Origin: DASUPK01 sp963848955
GTDB lineage: Bacteria; Actinomycetota; Thermoleophilia; Solirubrobacterales; 70-9
Reading direction: 5' to 3'
Assembly (NCBI GenBank): GCA_963848955.1
Contig: CAWKFQ010000024.1
Span: 62,001 to 126,000 of the forward strand
DNA length: 64,000 nt
Made by a program: the position numbers and the translations under genes. Positions 8,724 to 19,065 of this stretch are shown piece after piece. Each line of letters starts with the position of its first letter. Position 1 is the first letter of the stretch. The notes below the pieces were generated by a model. The model had not been told where the DNA came from. It made no database searches and saw nothing but the letters and a program-made list of their open reading frames with translations.

Positions 8724-10659
8724 ATGGCGGGAGTGACCGCGGCACTGTTCAAGCGGCCGGGCTGGTGGCGGGCCCTGACCTACACGATCCTGGCGGGCGC
8801 CTTCGGCTTCGCCCTGGTGGTCGTGCTTCGCAAGATCTCCGGGCTGTCGGCCTTTCAGACCGAGCAGACCGGCTACCCGCAGGTGGTCGTCCCCGCGATC
8901 ACCGCCCCGCTCGGCTTCCTGGTCGGCATCGGCTGCTTCGACTACTGGTTCCGCTGGGCGGTCGGGCGCCCCGACCTTCCCGGACGAGCGCGAGCACGAC
9001 GACCACGGCGCCTACAGCTGGCGCGACTACTTCAAGGTCAACACCGACCACAAGGTCATCGGGATCCAGTACATCGTCACGACGTTCTTCTTCTTCTTCA
9101 TCGGCGGGGCGATGGCGATGATCATGCGCGCCGAGCTCGCCCAGCCCGGCACCCAGATCGTCGACCCGAGCACCTTCAACGGGCTCTTCTCCACCCACGC
9201 CGCGCTGATGATCTTCGTCTTCGTGATCCCGGTCGTTCGCCGGGATCGCGAACTACGTCCTGCCGCTGATGATCGGGGCGCCGGACATGGCGTTCCCGCG
9301 GCTGAACGCGCTGAGCTACTGGATGCTGCCGATCGCGGGCATGCTCTTCGTGGCGCAGCTTCCTCGTGCCCGGGCGGAGCCTTCGACGCCGGCTGGACCG
9401 GCTACGCGCCGCTCTCGACCGGCGCGCCGTTAGGCCAGTCCTTCTTCAACCTGGGGGTGCAGTTCGCGGGCGCCTCATCGATCGCCACGGCGCTCAACTT
9501 CCTGGTCACGATCATGACCATGCGGGCGCCGGGGATGAACTTCTGGCGCCTGCCGCTGCTGGTCTGGGCGAACCTCTCGACCTCGCTGCTCGTGGTCGCG
9601 GCGACGCCGTTCATCGCGGGGGTCCAGTTCATGGTCCTCTTCGACCGCGCCCTCCACACCAACTTCTTCCAGGCGGCCTTCGGCGGCGACGTGGTCAGCT
9701 ACCAGCACATCTTCTGGTTCTACTCGCACCCGGCCGTCTACATCATGATGCTGCCGGGCTTCGGGATCGTCAGCGAGGTGATCTCCACGCACTCGCGGAA
9801 GCCGATCTTCGGCTACCGGCTGATGGCGCTGGCGCTGATCGGGATCGTGGTCTCTCAGCTACTCGGTCTGGGCGCACCACATGTTCGTCGCCGGGCATGT
9901 TCAGCTGGCTGCGGGTGCCGATGATGATCACCACGCTGCTGATCGCGGTACCGACCGGGATCAAGATCTTCTCCTGGCTGGGCACGCTCTTCTACGGGAA
10001 GATCCACCTGAGATCGACGGCGATGCTGTTCGCGCTCGGCTTCGTCGTCACCTTCACGATCGGCGGGATCTCGGGCGTGATGCTCGGGATGATCCCGATC
10101 GACATCCACGTCTCCGACACCTACTTCGTCGTCGCCCACATCCACTTCGTGCTCTTCGGCGGCTCGGTCTTCACGATCTTCGCCGGGATCTACCACTGGT
10201 TCCCGAAGATGACCGGGCGGATGTACGACGAGAAGCTCGGCCGCGTCCACTTCTGGGGCACGCTGGTCGGGATGCTCGGCACCTTCATCCCGATGCACTG
10301 GATCGGGATGGAGGGGATGCCGCGCCGCGTCGCCGACTACGCCGCCCAGTTCGGCGACTGGAACCTGTTCATCTCCTGTCTTCGCCTTCCTGCTCGGCGC
10401 CGCCCAGCTGGTCTTCCTCTACAACATGATCGTCAGCTGGCGCTTCGGTCCGAAGGCCGGCCCGAACCCGTGGCGGGCGAAGACGATCGAGTGGCAGGTC
10501 TCCTCGCCGCCGCCCGATCTTCAACTTCGACGAGATCCCCCGCGTGGTCGGCGGCCCGTACGAGTTCGGCGTGCCCGGCGCGCGGCACGCGATCATGGCC
10601 GGCGAGGAGGCGGAGGTCAGAGAAGCCCGAGAGGGCCGAGGTCGGGGACGCCGTCGTGA
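8724..10659 (+). CDS. ctaD: cytochrome c oxidase subunit I, A2-type, with two-helix N-terminal extension (frameshifted)
   Basis: Starts at ATG 8724. An extension of about 90 residues with two hydrophobic helices precedes the canonical DHKVIGIQY start. All metal ligands are present: STHAALMIF (heme a His), YSHPAVY (CuB His and cross-linked Tyr), WAHHMFVAG (two CuB His) and VVAHIHFVLFGG (heme a3 and heme a His). AVPTGIK gives the K-channel Thr/Lys and PDMAFPR the D-channel Asp. YSHP instead of GHPE marks the A2 oxidase type. About eight single-base insertions (near 8975, 9234, 9357, 9371, 9864, 9893, 10376 and 10517) break it. The end is uncertain; I place it at the TGA overlapping GTG 10656. 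Confidence 0.92.
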
Positions 10660-11680
10660 CCGACGAGAGAAGCGCGACGAGCCGACGTGACCCGAGCGAG
10701 GAGGAGATCACCGACGTCGGCACGCCCTCGGAGCACGCCTCCGAGGTGGTCGGCGAAGCGCGAGGTCGCGACCTTCGGCGACCCGGACCCGCCCCCCTCG
10801 CGTGAGGGCGTCAAGCGGGTCCTGATCTTCCTGAACGAGGTCGCCGGCGGCCGCAAGCTGCTCACCGCCTCGCGCGAGCTCGCCGACGCCGGCGCCGACT
10901 ACTTCGGCGTGGTCGCTCCCCAGAACCTGCCGATCGTCGGCCAGCTGGTCGACGTCGAGGAGCGCCGCGACGCCGCGCAGAGCCGGGTCGACGTGACGCA
11001 GTCGGTGCTCGCGTGAGTTCGGGATCGACTCGGAGGGCGCGGTGATGGACCCGGAGCCCGCCCTCGCGCTCGACGACGCGGTGCGCGCCACGCAGCCCGA
11101 CTACATCCTGCTCTCCTGCCTCTACGAGACCCGCTTCGGCCTGACGCGCAAGGACCTGGTCGAGTGGGCCAAGGCCCGCTTCGGCCGAGCGTCGAGCACA
11201 TCCCGGTGCGCGTGGACGACGACGCGGTTCGCTGGGACGTGACCCACACCCTGGTGGTGGCCACCCAGACGGTGAACAGCAAGGACCTGGTGGACCGGCT
11301 CGAGGAGCGCGCCAGGGAGAGGCCGCACCGCTACACGTTCATCTCCCCGCGCTCCGGCGCGATCAGCCGCGAGCGAGATCTGCCTCCCGTCTGGCCGCGA
11401 CCCTCGCGGAGATGTACCGCAACGAGATCGACGCCACCGGCCAGCCGATGAGCCCCGATCCGTACCACGCGATCGAGAACGCGATCGAGCACTACCGGAT
11501 CGACGACATCCTGATCTCGACCCTGAGGGGCGAGCAATCGAAGTGGCTCGAGGAGGGCCTGATCGAGAAGGTTCAGCGACCTCACCGACAAGCCGGTCGA
11601 GCACATCGAGTCGAGCACCGAGCCATTCAGCGCCACGACAGGCGAGCCCGAGCCCGTCGGCGCGGGGGAGGCCGACCTGA
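10656..11680 (+). CDS. tandem universal-stress-like protein inside the oxidase operon (frameshifted)
   Basis: Between ctaD and ctaE, pieces in several frames rebuild about 335 residues. After an acidic N-terminal tail come two similar Rossmann-like units. The first opens with VKRVLIFLNEVAGGRKLL and closes with PDYILLSCLYET. The second opens with THTLVVATQTVNSKDLVDRL and closes with IDDILISTLRGEQSKWL. Each resembles the universal-stress/adenine-nucleotide alpha hydrolase fold. Frame changes lie near 10765, 11015, 11185, 11375 and 11578. GTGA (10656) and TGATG (11678) overlaps tie it to both oxidase genes. No membrane segment; a cytoplasmic regulatory or nucleotide-sensing role is my inference. 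Confidence 0.65.
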
Positions 11681-12303
11681 TGGAGTCCGCCTCAGTCGCC
11701 GTCGGCCACGCGGAGGAGCACCACGCTCATCCGCCGGAGGCGAACCAGAGCTCGCGGATAGACCGCCAGACCCTCGGGATCCTGCTGTTCATCGTCTCCG
11801 AGGTGATGCTGTTCGGGGCGTTCTTCGCCTCGTACTTCTTCCTCCGGGTGGTGGCCAACGACGGCCCCTGGCCGCCCGACCCGTTCGAGCTGCCGGTCGC
11901 GGTCGCAGGGATGAACACCGCGATCCTGGTCTCCTCGAGCTTCACGATGCACTGGGCGCTCGAGTCGATCCAGAAGAACAACCGCCGCGGGCTCCAGATG
12001 GGACTGATAACCACCTTCCTGCTGGGCGCCACCTTCCTCTTCATCCAGCTCAACGAGTACGTCCACATCGGCTTCAGCGCTCGCGACGACGCCTTCGGCT
12101 CGATCTTCTACGGCCTCACCGGCCTGCACGGCGCCCACGTCACGGTCGGCCTGATACTTCTGGGGATCGCGAACGTCCGCGCCTTCCGTGGCCACTACGG
12201 ACCCGAGGCGAAGGACCATCTCGGCGTCGAGATCCCCGGCATCTACTGGCACTTCGTCGACGTGATGTGGATCATCGTCTTCACGACGGTCTACGTCCTC
12301 TAA
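11680..12303 (+). CDS. ctaE: cytochrome c oxidase subunit III
   Basis: 207 residues in one frame. A His-rich cytoplasmic N terminus (VGHAEEHHAHPPE) precedes five predicted membrane helices, beginning with GILLFIVSEVMLFGAFFASYFF. That helix carries the conserved Glu, and LTGLHGAHVTVGL and the C-terminal IYWHFVDVMWIIVFTTVYVL are standard subunit III signatures. It stabilises subunit I and proton uptake. The 3' end (12265-12303) is repeated 7.2 kb downstream at 19525-19563. Confidence 0.95.
   Translation: MESASVAVGHAEEHHAHPPEANQSSRIDRQTLGILLFIVSEVMLFGAFFASYFFLRVVANDGPWPPDPFELPVAVAGMNTAILVSSSFTMHWALESIQKNNRRGLQMGLITTFLLGATFLFIQLNEYVHIGFSARDDAFGSIFYGLTGLHGAHVTVGLILLGIANVRAFRGHYGPEAKDHLGVEIPGIYWHFVDVMWIIVFTTVYVL
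12265..12303 (+). repeat. left copy of ctaE 3'-end repeat
   Basis: The last 39 bases of ctaE, from ATGTGGATCATCGTC through the stop. The first 24 bases match 19525-19548 exactly, the next three differ at two positions, and TACGTCCTCTA then matches again; the stop is TAA here and TAG in the other copy. This is the left junction of the proposed island. Confidence 0.9.
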
Positions 12304-12539
12304 AATCCCTGCTAATTGGCATTTTCGGGTCCGGGGTCCGCCAGCGGTGCGCGAGCCCATGCGCCAGTCAGTGTCTCGATAGCTGCTTCTCGTCCAAAGC
12401 GGTAGTTCCGAACTACTCCGACCGCCCGGCGGCTTCGAGGGCTTGGGGGCATGGCAGCTTACCTTCGCGGACCAGGGGCGCCTGGAATCACGGCGGCGAG
12501 GCGCCGATCACTCCTTCGGAGCGCCAGCGGGCGTACCGC

Positions 12540-13159
12540 TCAACTCTCCTTGACGACGGCATAGACAACTCGCTCGGCTACGTCGATCACGACCTCACTC
12601 AGCCGATCACAGCGACGGTATAGCTCGCGGTGGGAGATGCGCTCCCGGGTGTCCTCGACCTCGAGCAGCTTGGCGGTCTCCGCGTAGTAGACGTGCTCGA
12701 GGCGCCGCGCGGTCTTGATCGCATCGTCGGCGGCAGCGGTGGCGGCCTCGTCGTCGGACCCCAGCCCGGCGATGGCATCGTCGATCTGCCGGGTCGCCTC
12801 CAGTAGCAGGTTCGCCATCACGGCCAGCCCCGCATCAGGGAAAGGCCCATTGCCTGCGCTTCCTCGATTAGGTCGACCGCGTGATCGAGAATCCAGTCGA
12901 TTCCGCGGGAAAGGGTGAAGAGGTCCTCGGGCTCCATCTGGAGGATGAATGCCTCGCGCAGGGCATTCAGGAGGTCCCGCTTCGCCGCGTCGCCACGGGG
13001 CTCGGCATCGCGGACGGTCTGGGCGGCGCCCGCGTCGCCCTCGGCCCAGGCTGTCAGGCCTTCAAGCGCCTCAATGGTGACCGCCGTCTGCCGGCGAAGT
13101 AGGCCGATCGCGTCAGGCGTCTCCGGAAGAAACCAGCGCTGTTTCCTGCGGGGGGTCAC
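12540..13159 (-). CDS. DUF47/PhoU-like phosphate-transport accessory protein (one frameshift)
   Basis: The GTG at 13159 overlaps the pit stop (GTGA). About 206 helical residues are split into two reading frames near 12830; restoring one base in the CCTTTCCC run joins GLF-PDAGLAVMANLLLEATRQ. The family, PhoU-like four-helix bundles, accompanies low-affinity PiT phosphate transporters and probably modulates them. The C-terminal half has the expected RRLEHVYYAETAKLL and ELYRRCDRLSEVVIDVAE helices. The break might be a sequencing error; the split protein would otherwise be inactive. Confidence 0.82.
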
Positions 13160-14166
13160 GTCAGCAGCCTCGAGAGTCCGAAGAACGCCGCAGCGAGCAC
13201 CGCTGAGGCGGGAAGCGTGATCACCCAGGCCAGCCCGATCTGGCGAACCAGGTCCCAGTTGACGTGTCGTAGGCGCTGGCGCCCGGCACCAATTCCGACC
13301 ACCGATGACGCGACGACCTGACTGGTGGAGACGGGCGCACCGAGGAACGAGGCGCCGAGGATTACGCCCGCCGAGGAGGTCTGGGATGAGAGACCCTCGA
13401 GAGGGTGAATGCGGTAGATCCGCCGGCCCACGGTGCGAATAATGGGCCAACCACCGAACGCCGTGCCTGCCGTAAGCGAAACAGAGCAGGCGACGATCAC
13501 CCACGTGGGCGCCGAGAGCGAGTCGATTCGTCCGTCCGCCAACAACAGGGCCGCGACCACGCCGACCGTTTTCTGGGCGTCATTGGCCCCATGGCTGAAG
13601 GAGAGCGCCGCAGAAGTGACCCACTGGCCAGCCTGTGCGCCGCCGCGCCAGCGGTGAGTTCCACGCCTCGCGGCCCGTCGGAGGGCCCGGATGACTGCAA
13701 GCGCGGCGAGGCCTCCCAGTACCGGCGAAACCGCCAGTGCGATCAGCGTTCCAAAGACACCGACCGGGTGCAGTCCGTCCATCCCGCCCCAGTTGACGGC
13801 ATGAACGCCTCCTTCGATGACGGCCGCACCGACGAGACCGCCGACCAGGGCATGGCCTGAACTCGAGGGTAATCCGAGGCGCCAGGTCGTGAGGTTCCAG
13901 GCGGTGGCCGCCGCCAGGCCCGAGCCGATCACCGCGATCGCCTCCGACGGCGAGACCGTCACGATCCCGCCAATCGTGTCGGCGACAGCCGCACCGAGCA
14001 GCAACGGGCCCAGGAGATTGAAGAACGCGGCCAGGACGATTGCCTGCGAGGGCCGGGCGGCGCGGGTAGCCACCAGCGTCGCGATTGCGTTCGAGGCGTC
14101 GTGGAGCCCATTGGTCACCGCAAAGCCCAGAGCGAGGAAGACCGCAATCGCGAGCCCCGCGTCCAT
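13156..14166 (-). CDS. pit: PiT-family inorganic phosphate transporter
   Basis: 336 residues with about ten membrane helices. The two PiT signature repeats are visible: GLHDASNAIATLVATRA near residue 20 (G-x-x-D-x-x-N-x-x-x-T) and SFSHGANDAQKTVGVVA near residue 190. It imports phosphate or metal-phosphate with H+ or Na+ across the cytoplasmic membrane. It is first in a two-gene unit with the DUF47 partner, and diverges from the FAD oxidoreductase starting at 14226. Confidence 0.93.
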   Translation of the reverse strand: MDAGLAIAVFLALGFAVTNGLHDASNAIATLVATRAARPSQAIVLAAFFNLLGPLLLGAAVADTIGGIVTVSPSEAIAVIGSGLAAATAWNLTTWRLGLPSSSGHALVGGLVGAAVIEGGVHAVNWGGMDGLHPVGVFGTLIALAVSPVLGGLAALAVIRALRRAARRGTHRWRGGAQAGQWVTSAALSFSHGANDAQKTVGVVAALLLADGRIDSLSAPTWVIVACSVSLTAGTAFGGWPIIRTVGRRIYRIHPLEGLSSQTSSAGVILGASFLGAPVSTSQVVASSVVGIGAGRQRLRHVNWDLVRQIGLAWVITLPASAVLAAAFFGLSRLLT

Positions 14167-14225
14167 TCGGCGACTCTATGGCGATAGCTTTGGCGAATGG
14201 CGGAAATCCTGGGTCGATGCGGGCG

Positions 14226-15462
14226 ATGAGCAACGAGCAGCATGGAAACGGAACCCACGTGGTCATCGTGGGCGGGGGCGTTGCCGGGCTCGAGACGCTG
14301 CTGGCATTGGATGATCTTGCCGGCGAGCGAGTCGCCCTAACGCTGCGTCGCGCCGCAGCCGGACTTCGTCTACAAGCCGCTGTTGGTCGAGGAGCCTTTC
14401 GACCTCGGGCCGGCCGAGCGACACGAACTCGAGCCGCTCACCGCTGAGAAGGGGGCCGAGTTTGTTTTGTCTGCCGTCAGCTCGGTCCGGCCCGAGGACC
14501 ATGTCGTCGAACTCGACGATGGCTCAACCCTGCAATACGACTACCTGGTGGTCTGCGCAGGGGGTCGCTTCAAGCCGGCGATCGACGGGGCGACCACCTT
14601 TCCGGGCGGCGAGGCTTTCAGCGCCGACGGACTCCTCGACCGCGCGGAAGCGAAAGACCACCGCGTAGCGTTCATCGTCCCGGCAGGCGTGACTTGGTCG
14701 CTACCGCTCTATGAGCTCGCTCTGATGACCCAACGCCGGGCCGCGGAGAGGGGCGTCGACGCGAAGATTGCGGTGATCACGCCCGAGTCCGCTCCTCTGG
14801 CGATATTCGGGCCCGCTGCGAGCGCCGCCGTTGGCGAGCTGCTGGCGGCGAGAGGCATCCAGCTCTTCACCAATTCCACCGTGCGAGACCTCGGCGGAGC
14901 AGGGATCACGCTGAACCCCGGCGACCGAAGGATCGGCCCGTCGGAATCAATTGCTCTGCCGCGGATGGAAGGCCCCAGGATCGATGGCCTGCCGGCAGAT
15001 GAGGGCGGCTTCATTCCGGTCGACGATCACGGACGAGTGAAGGGTGTGGAGGACGTCTATGCGGCGGGCGACGGAACGAACTTCCCGATCAAGCAGGGCG
15101 GCCTGGGAACCCAACAGGCCGACGCCGTTGCGGCGCACATAGCCCACCGGGTTGGCGCCCGGGAGACGCCCGAGCCATTCAGGCCCATCCTCCGTGGCAA
15201 GCTGCTGACGGGCGGCGAGTCGATGAGCATGAGGGCGGATGTCGCCGGTGGGGGTGGCGAGGGGGTTGCCTCGCTCGACTACCTGTGGTGGCCGCCTCAC
15301 AAGATCAGTTCCCGCTACCTAGCGTCACTGCTGCACTATGGCGAGGTCCATGCCGAACCCGAACCGCCCGGGAGTTCCCTCGACGTGGAGGTCGCGTTGC
15401 CGAATGACTGGCACACGGAGCCGATGGCACTAGACGTAAACGAACCGCCCCGCGTCGATTGA
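14226..15462 (+). CDS. FAD-dependent pyridine nucleotide oxidoreductase, NDH-2/SQR-like (one frameshift)
   Basis: About 412 residues after removing one base near 14347, which restores TLVAPQPDFVYKPLLVEEPF. The N terminus has the FAD-binding VVIVGGGVAGLE; LQYDYLVVCAGG and the C-terminal DVYAAGDGTNFPIKQGGLGTQQ follow, the latter being the second FAD contact. No CxxC or catalytic Cys pair of a classical sulfide:quinone reductase or disulfide reductase is seen, so a type-II NADH-quinone-like or ferredoxin-type reductase is more likely. Start at ATG 14226 (in-frame ATG 14217 also possible). Confidence 0.75.
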
Positions 15463-15463
15463 T

Positions 15464-16204
15464 CTAGACGCCGAGCACCGCGCTGAGGGTGAGCATGACC
15501 AGCGCCCCCGCCGCAAGCCCAAGCGGCCCGCGCCAACCCACGGGCGAAAGAGATCGGGGCAACAGGTCCGCAATCACGAGGGCCAACATCGCTCCGGCGG
15601 CGAACGCGAAGGAGATCGGCAGGAGGGATCTCACCGTGTCGACCAACACGAACGCGATCCCGGCGCCGAGCGGCTGCGGGGCGCTGGTCAACACCGCAGC
15701 CCAGAACATCTGCGGCCGGCTGAACCCGGCGTCGGCCATTGGGATCGCGACGCTCGTGCCCTCCGGAATGTTCTGGAGAGCGATCGCCAGGATGACGAAG
15801 AGGCTGAGGCCCGCGGTGTCCGAGGCGTAGGCGGTCCCGATCGCGAAACCCTCCGGCAGGCTGTGGATGAAGAGCACGAGGAACACGAGCGCCGACAAAC
15901 GCACCCCGGTGCCGCTCATCTCGCCGACGTGGATATCCCGACCGCGAAGCGCGAGCTGGGCGATCGTCAAAAACGCAACGCCCACCGCGAGGCCCAGTAA
16001 GACTTCCGCCGTGGAGCCCTCGTCCCTTGCCGGCAGGAGCAGACCGACGATCGAGGCCACGGTCATGACCCCCGCGGCAAGGCCCCAGAGCGCCGGCTCC
16101 CAGTCCGAGGCTCTTCGACCAAGGAAGAAGACAGGAATGGCGCCTAACCCAGTCGCCAGCGCTGTCGCTACCCCAAGCGCCACGACCGTGAGCAGCTCGA
16201 TCAT
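15464..16204 (-). CDS. ZIP-family divalent metal transporter
   Basis: 246 residues from ATG 16204, eight predicted helices. The transport-site helices carry FIHSLPEGFAIG (HSxPEG) and ALQNIPEGTSVAIPM (QNIPEG), the paired metal-binding motifs of ZIP proteins such as ZupT. It should import zinc or iron/manganese. The start is 20 bp after the ppdK stop, so the two are probably co-transcribed. The frame continues upstream to 16288, but that part runs into ppdK and is rejected. Confidence 0.9.
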   Translation of the reverse strand: MIELLTVVALGVATALATGLGAIPVFFLGRRASDWEPALWGLAAGVMTVASIVGLLLPARDEGSTAEVLLGLAVGVAFLTIAQLALRGRDIHVGEMSGTGVRLSALVFLVLFIHSLPEGFAIGTAYASDTAGLSLFVILAIALQNIPEGTSVAIPMADAGFSRPQMFWAAVLTSAPQPLGAGIAFVLVDTVRSLLPISFAFAAGAMLALVIADLLPRSLSPVGWRGPLGLAAGALVMLTLSAVLGV

Positions 16205-16223
16205 TGGTTTCGGGAAATCCGGT

Positions 16224-18983
16224 CTATCGCCGCGCCGGTGCGGTGTCAGCGGCGGCCTGTGCGGCCGCGACTCGCGCGATCGGAACACGGAAGGGCGAGC
16301 AGCTCACATAGTCGAGTCCGGCGGAGTCGAAGAACTCGATGCTCGCGGGGTCGCCGCCGTGCTCTCCGCAGACGCCTAGCTGCAAATCGGGCCTGGTGGC
16401 CCGACCGCGCACGACCGCGATCTTGACCAGCTCACCGACGCCAGGAATATCGATCGTCTCGAAGGGGCTGCGCACCAGGATCCGCTGCGACAGGTAGATC
16501 GGCAGGAACGATCCCTCGGCGTCGTCCCTAGAGAGGCCGAGCGTCGTCTGCGTGAGGTCGTTGGTTCCGAAGCTGAAGAAGTCCGCGTTGGCGGCGATCT
16601 CACCCGCTTGCAGGCAAGCACGCGGTAGTTCAATCATTGTGCCGACCAAGTACTCAACCTCGGCGCCAGCATCGTGCATGACCCGCTCGGCCCTGAGATG
16701 GACCAGATCCCGCAGGGTCTCGAGCTCGCCCTCGAAGGCGATTAGCGGAATCATGATCTCGACCTTCGGCCGTTTCCCCTTAGCAGCGACCGCCAGGGCA
16801 GCCTCCAGAATCGCGGCGACCTGCATCTCGTAGAGCGGGGGCAGCAACAGGCCGAGGCGCGCCCCGCGGGTGCCCAGCATCGGATTCGTTTCCTCGAGCT
16901 CGCGGGCCACCGCAAGCCGTAGGCGAGAGCGCTCGATCGCGTTGGAATCTCCTTCACGCTCGGCCTCCTCGAGGGCCTGTTCGAAGTCGGGAATCGAGAG
17001 GAACTCGTGGATCGGCGGGTCAAGTAGCCGGATGGTGACCGGCAGGCCACTCATCGCTCCGAAGATCTCGATGAAGTCGGCTCTCTGCATCTCGCGCAAT
17101 CCATCCAGCGCTCGGCTGAACTCCTGATCGGCTGGGTCAGGGTCATCGGCCTTCCCGACGCCTGAGCCGGCTTCGCTTTGCTCGCGCCCGCGGCGCCAGA
17201 GCTCGCCGGCGATGAACATGTCTCTGACCAGTTCCTCCCTGTCCGAGCCGAAGAACATGTGCTCAGTCCGGCAGAGGCCGATCCCCTCCGCGCCAAGCTC
17301 GCGCGCTCGCGCGGCATCCTCGGCTGTGTCGGCGTTGGCCCTTACCCCGAGGCGCCGGATTTCGTCCGCCCAGCTCAAGACCGCCGCGAAGTCCTCGCCG
17401 ACCTTTGGCTCGATCAGACGCACATCGTCGGCGGTGACCACCCCGGTCGACCCGTCGATCGCGATCGTGTCTCCGGCATGAAGCTCCGTGCCCCCGACGC
17501 TCACGACACCTGCGTCGAGGTCGATCTCGAGCTCGGATGCACCGCAGACGCACGGGCGCCCCATGCCGCGCGCCACGATGGCTGCGTGCGAGGACTTTCC
17601 CCCGCGTGAGGTCAGCACCCCCTTGGCGGCATGGAAGCCTCCGACATCGTCCGCAGAGGTGAATTCGCGCACCAGGATGACGTCGTCGCCCGCCTCCGCC
17701 CGCTTTTCGGCTTCTTCGGCCGTGAAGACGATCGCGCCTTTGGCTCCACCAGGAGAGGCGGGAACGGCCCGGGTCAGCTCGGTGTAGGTCTGCTCCGGGT
17801 CGAAGGTGGGGTGGAGGAGTGCGTCCAGCGACCCCGGCTCAACCGTGGCGAGGGCTTCGTCCCGGCCGAGCAGGCCCTCGTCGACCGCGTCGGAGGCAAA
17901 GCGAACAGCAGCCTGCGCGGGCCGCTTGGCGTTGCGCGTCTGGAGGATGTAGAGGCGACCCTGCTCGATCGTGTACTCGACGTCCTGCATGTCGCGGTAG
18001 TGGCGCTCGAGCCGCTTCAAGGCGTCGATCAGCTCGGCGTGGGCCTCAGGCATGCGGCGGGCGAGGTCGGCTAGGTCCTCGGTGTTGCGGACGCCGGCGA
18101 CCACGTCCTCGCCCTGGGCGTTGAGCAGAAAGTCGCCCTCCGGCTCGGGGGCCCCGGTGGTCGGGTCTCGCGTGAAGGCAACCCCGGAGCCAGAGTCCGC
18201 GCCGCGGTTGCCGAAGACCATCCGTTGCACGGTGACTGCGGTGCCGAGCTCATCCGGGATCCCCTCGAAGCGTCGGTAGGCGATCGCGCGATCGTTGTTC
18301 CACGAACGGAACACCGCCTCGACGGCACCCCGCAGCTGCTCCCGCGGGTCCTCTGGAAAGGGCTCGCCGGTGTGCTCGGTGAACAGGGCCAGAAAGCGCT
18401 CGGTGAGCTCCCGAAGAGCGTCCGGCTCGAGGTCAGCATCGATGGCCGATCCGGTCGCCTCGCGCGCCTTGGCCAGCTCATCCTCGAAGCTCTCAGCAGG
18501 AAGGCCCCGGACCACATCCGAGTACATCTGGACGAGCCGCCGAAAGGAGTCCCAGGCAAAACGGGGGTTGCCGCTGGCCTCTGACAGGGTCTCCACGGAC
18601 TCGGCGTTCAGGCCGAGATTGAGGACCGTGTCGAGCATGCCGGGCATCGAGACAGGGGCGCCCGAGCGCACGGCGAGGAGCAATGGATCGCTCCCGCCAC
18701 CGAACTGTTGGCCCGCGTCCTGCTCGAGGCGAGTGACGGCCTGGGCAATCTCGTCCTCGAGCCCCTCCGGAAAGCGCTCGTCGGTCTTCATGTATTCGAC
18801 GCAGGCCTCCGTTGTGATCGTGAATCCGCCTGGGACCCTGGCGGAGCCCAGGACGTGGGTCATCTCTGCCAGGTTCGCCCCTTTTCCGCCGAGGAGGCCG
18901 CGCATCTCCGCCGATCCCTCCTCGAAGCCGAACACCCACTGCTTCGCCGTCGGCCTTGACGGAGAGGTGGACTCGACGCTCAT
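16224..18983 (-). CDS. ppdK: pyruvate, phosphate dikinase
   Basis: 919 residues from ATG 18983, one unbroken frame. An ATP-grasp domain begins KQWVFGFEEG and includes GGKGANLAEMTHVLG. The swivelling phosphohistidine segment is RGGKSSHAAIVARGMG (usual form RGGMTSHAA, so Met-Thr is replaced by Lys-Ser just before the catalytic His region). The C-terminal PEP/pyruvate barrel has CRTEHMFF, FSFGTNDLTQ and LGVCGEHGGDP with the catalytic Cys. It interconverts pyruvate+ATP+Pi and PEP+AMP+PPi. The longer frame up to 19043 is a weak extension. Confidence 0.95.
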   Translation of the reverse strand: MSVESTSPSRPTAKQWVFGFEEGSAEMRGLLGGKGANLAEMTHVLGSARVPGGFTITTEACVEYMKTDERFPEGLEDEIAQAVTRLEQDAGQQFGGGSDPLLLAVRSGAPVSMPGMLDTVLNLGLNAESVETLSEASGNPRFAWDSFRRLVQMYSDVVRGLPAESFEDELAKAREATGSAIDADLEPDALRELTERFLALFTEHTGEPFPEDPREQLRGAVEAVFRSWNNDRAIAYRRFEGIPDELGTAVTVQRMVFGNRGADSGSGVAFTRDPTTGAPEPEGDFLLNAQGEDVVAGVRNTEDLADLARRMPEAHAELIDALKRLERHYRDMQDVEYTIEQGRLYILQTRNAKRPAQAAVRFASDAVDEGLLGRDEALATVEPGSLDALLHPTFDPEQTYTELTRAVPASPGGAKGAIVFTAEEAEKRAEAGDDVILVREFTSADDVGGFHAAKGVLTSRGGKSSHAAIVARGMGRPCVCGASELEIDLDAGVVSVGGTELHAGDTIAIDGSTGVVTADDVRLIEPKVGEDFAAVLSWADEIRRLGVRANADTAEDAARARELGAEGIGLCRTEHMFFGSDREELVRDMFIAGELWRRGREQSEAGSGVGKADDPDPADQEFSRALDGLREMQRADFIEIFGAMSGLPVTIRLLDPPIHEFLSIPDFEQALEEAEREGDSNAIERSRLRLAVARELEETNPMLGTRGARLGLLLPPLYEMQVAAILEAALAVAAKGKRPKVEIMIPLIAFEGELETLRDLVHLRAERVMHDAGAEVEYLVGTMIELPRACLQAGEIAANADFFSFGTNDLTQTTLGLSRDDAEGSFLPIYLSQRILVRSPFETIDIPGVGELVKIAVVRGRATRPDLQLGVCGEHGGDPASIEFFDSAGLDYVSCSPFRVPIARVAAAQAAADTAPARR

Positions 18984-19065
18984 CCCAAACCGACAATACC
19001 CGCCCGGAGCTTGACCGCTCCACCGAGCCCGTGAGATCGCCATAGGATGGGCTCGAAAGGAATCG

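Noticed and set aside
8724..10659. Programmed frameshifting in ctaD
   Set aside because: There are about eight breaks at non-slippery sites, and the same pattern hits unrelated genes; sequence error explains it better.
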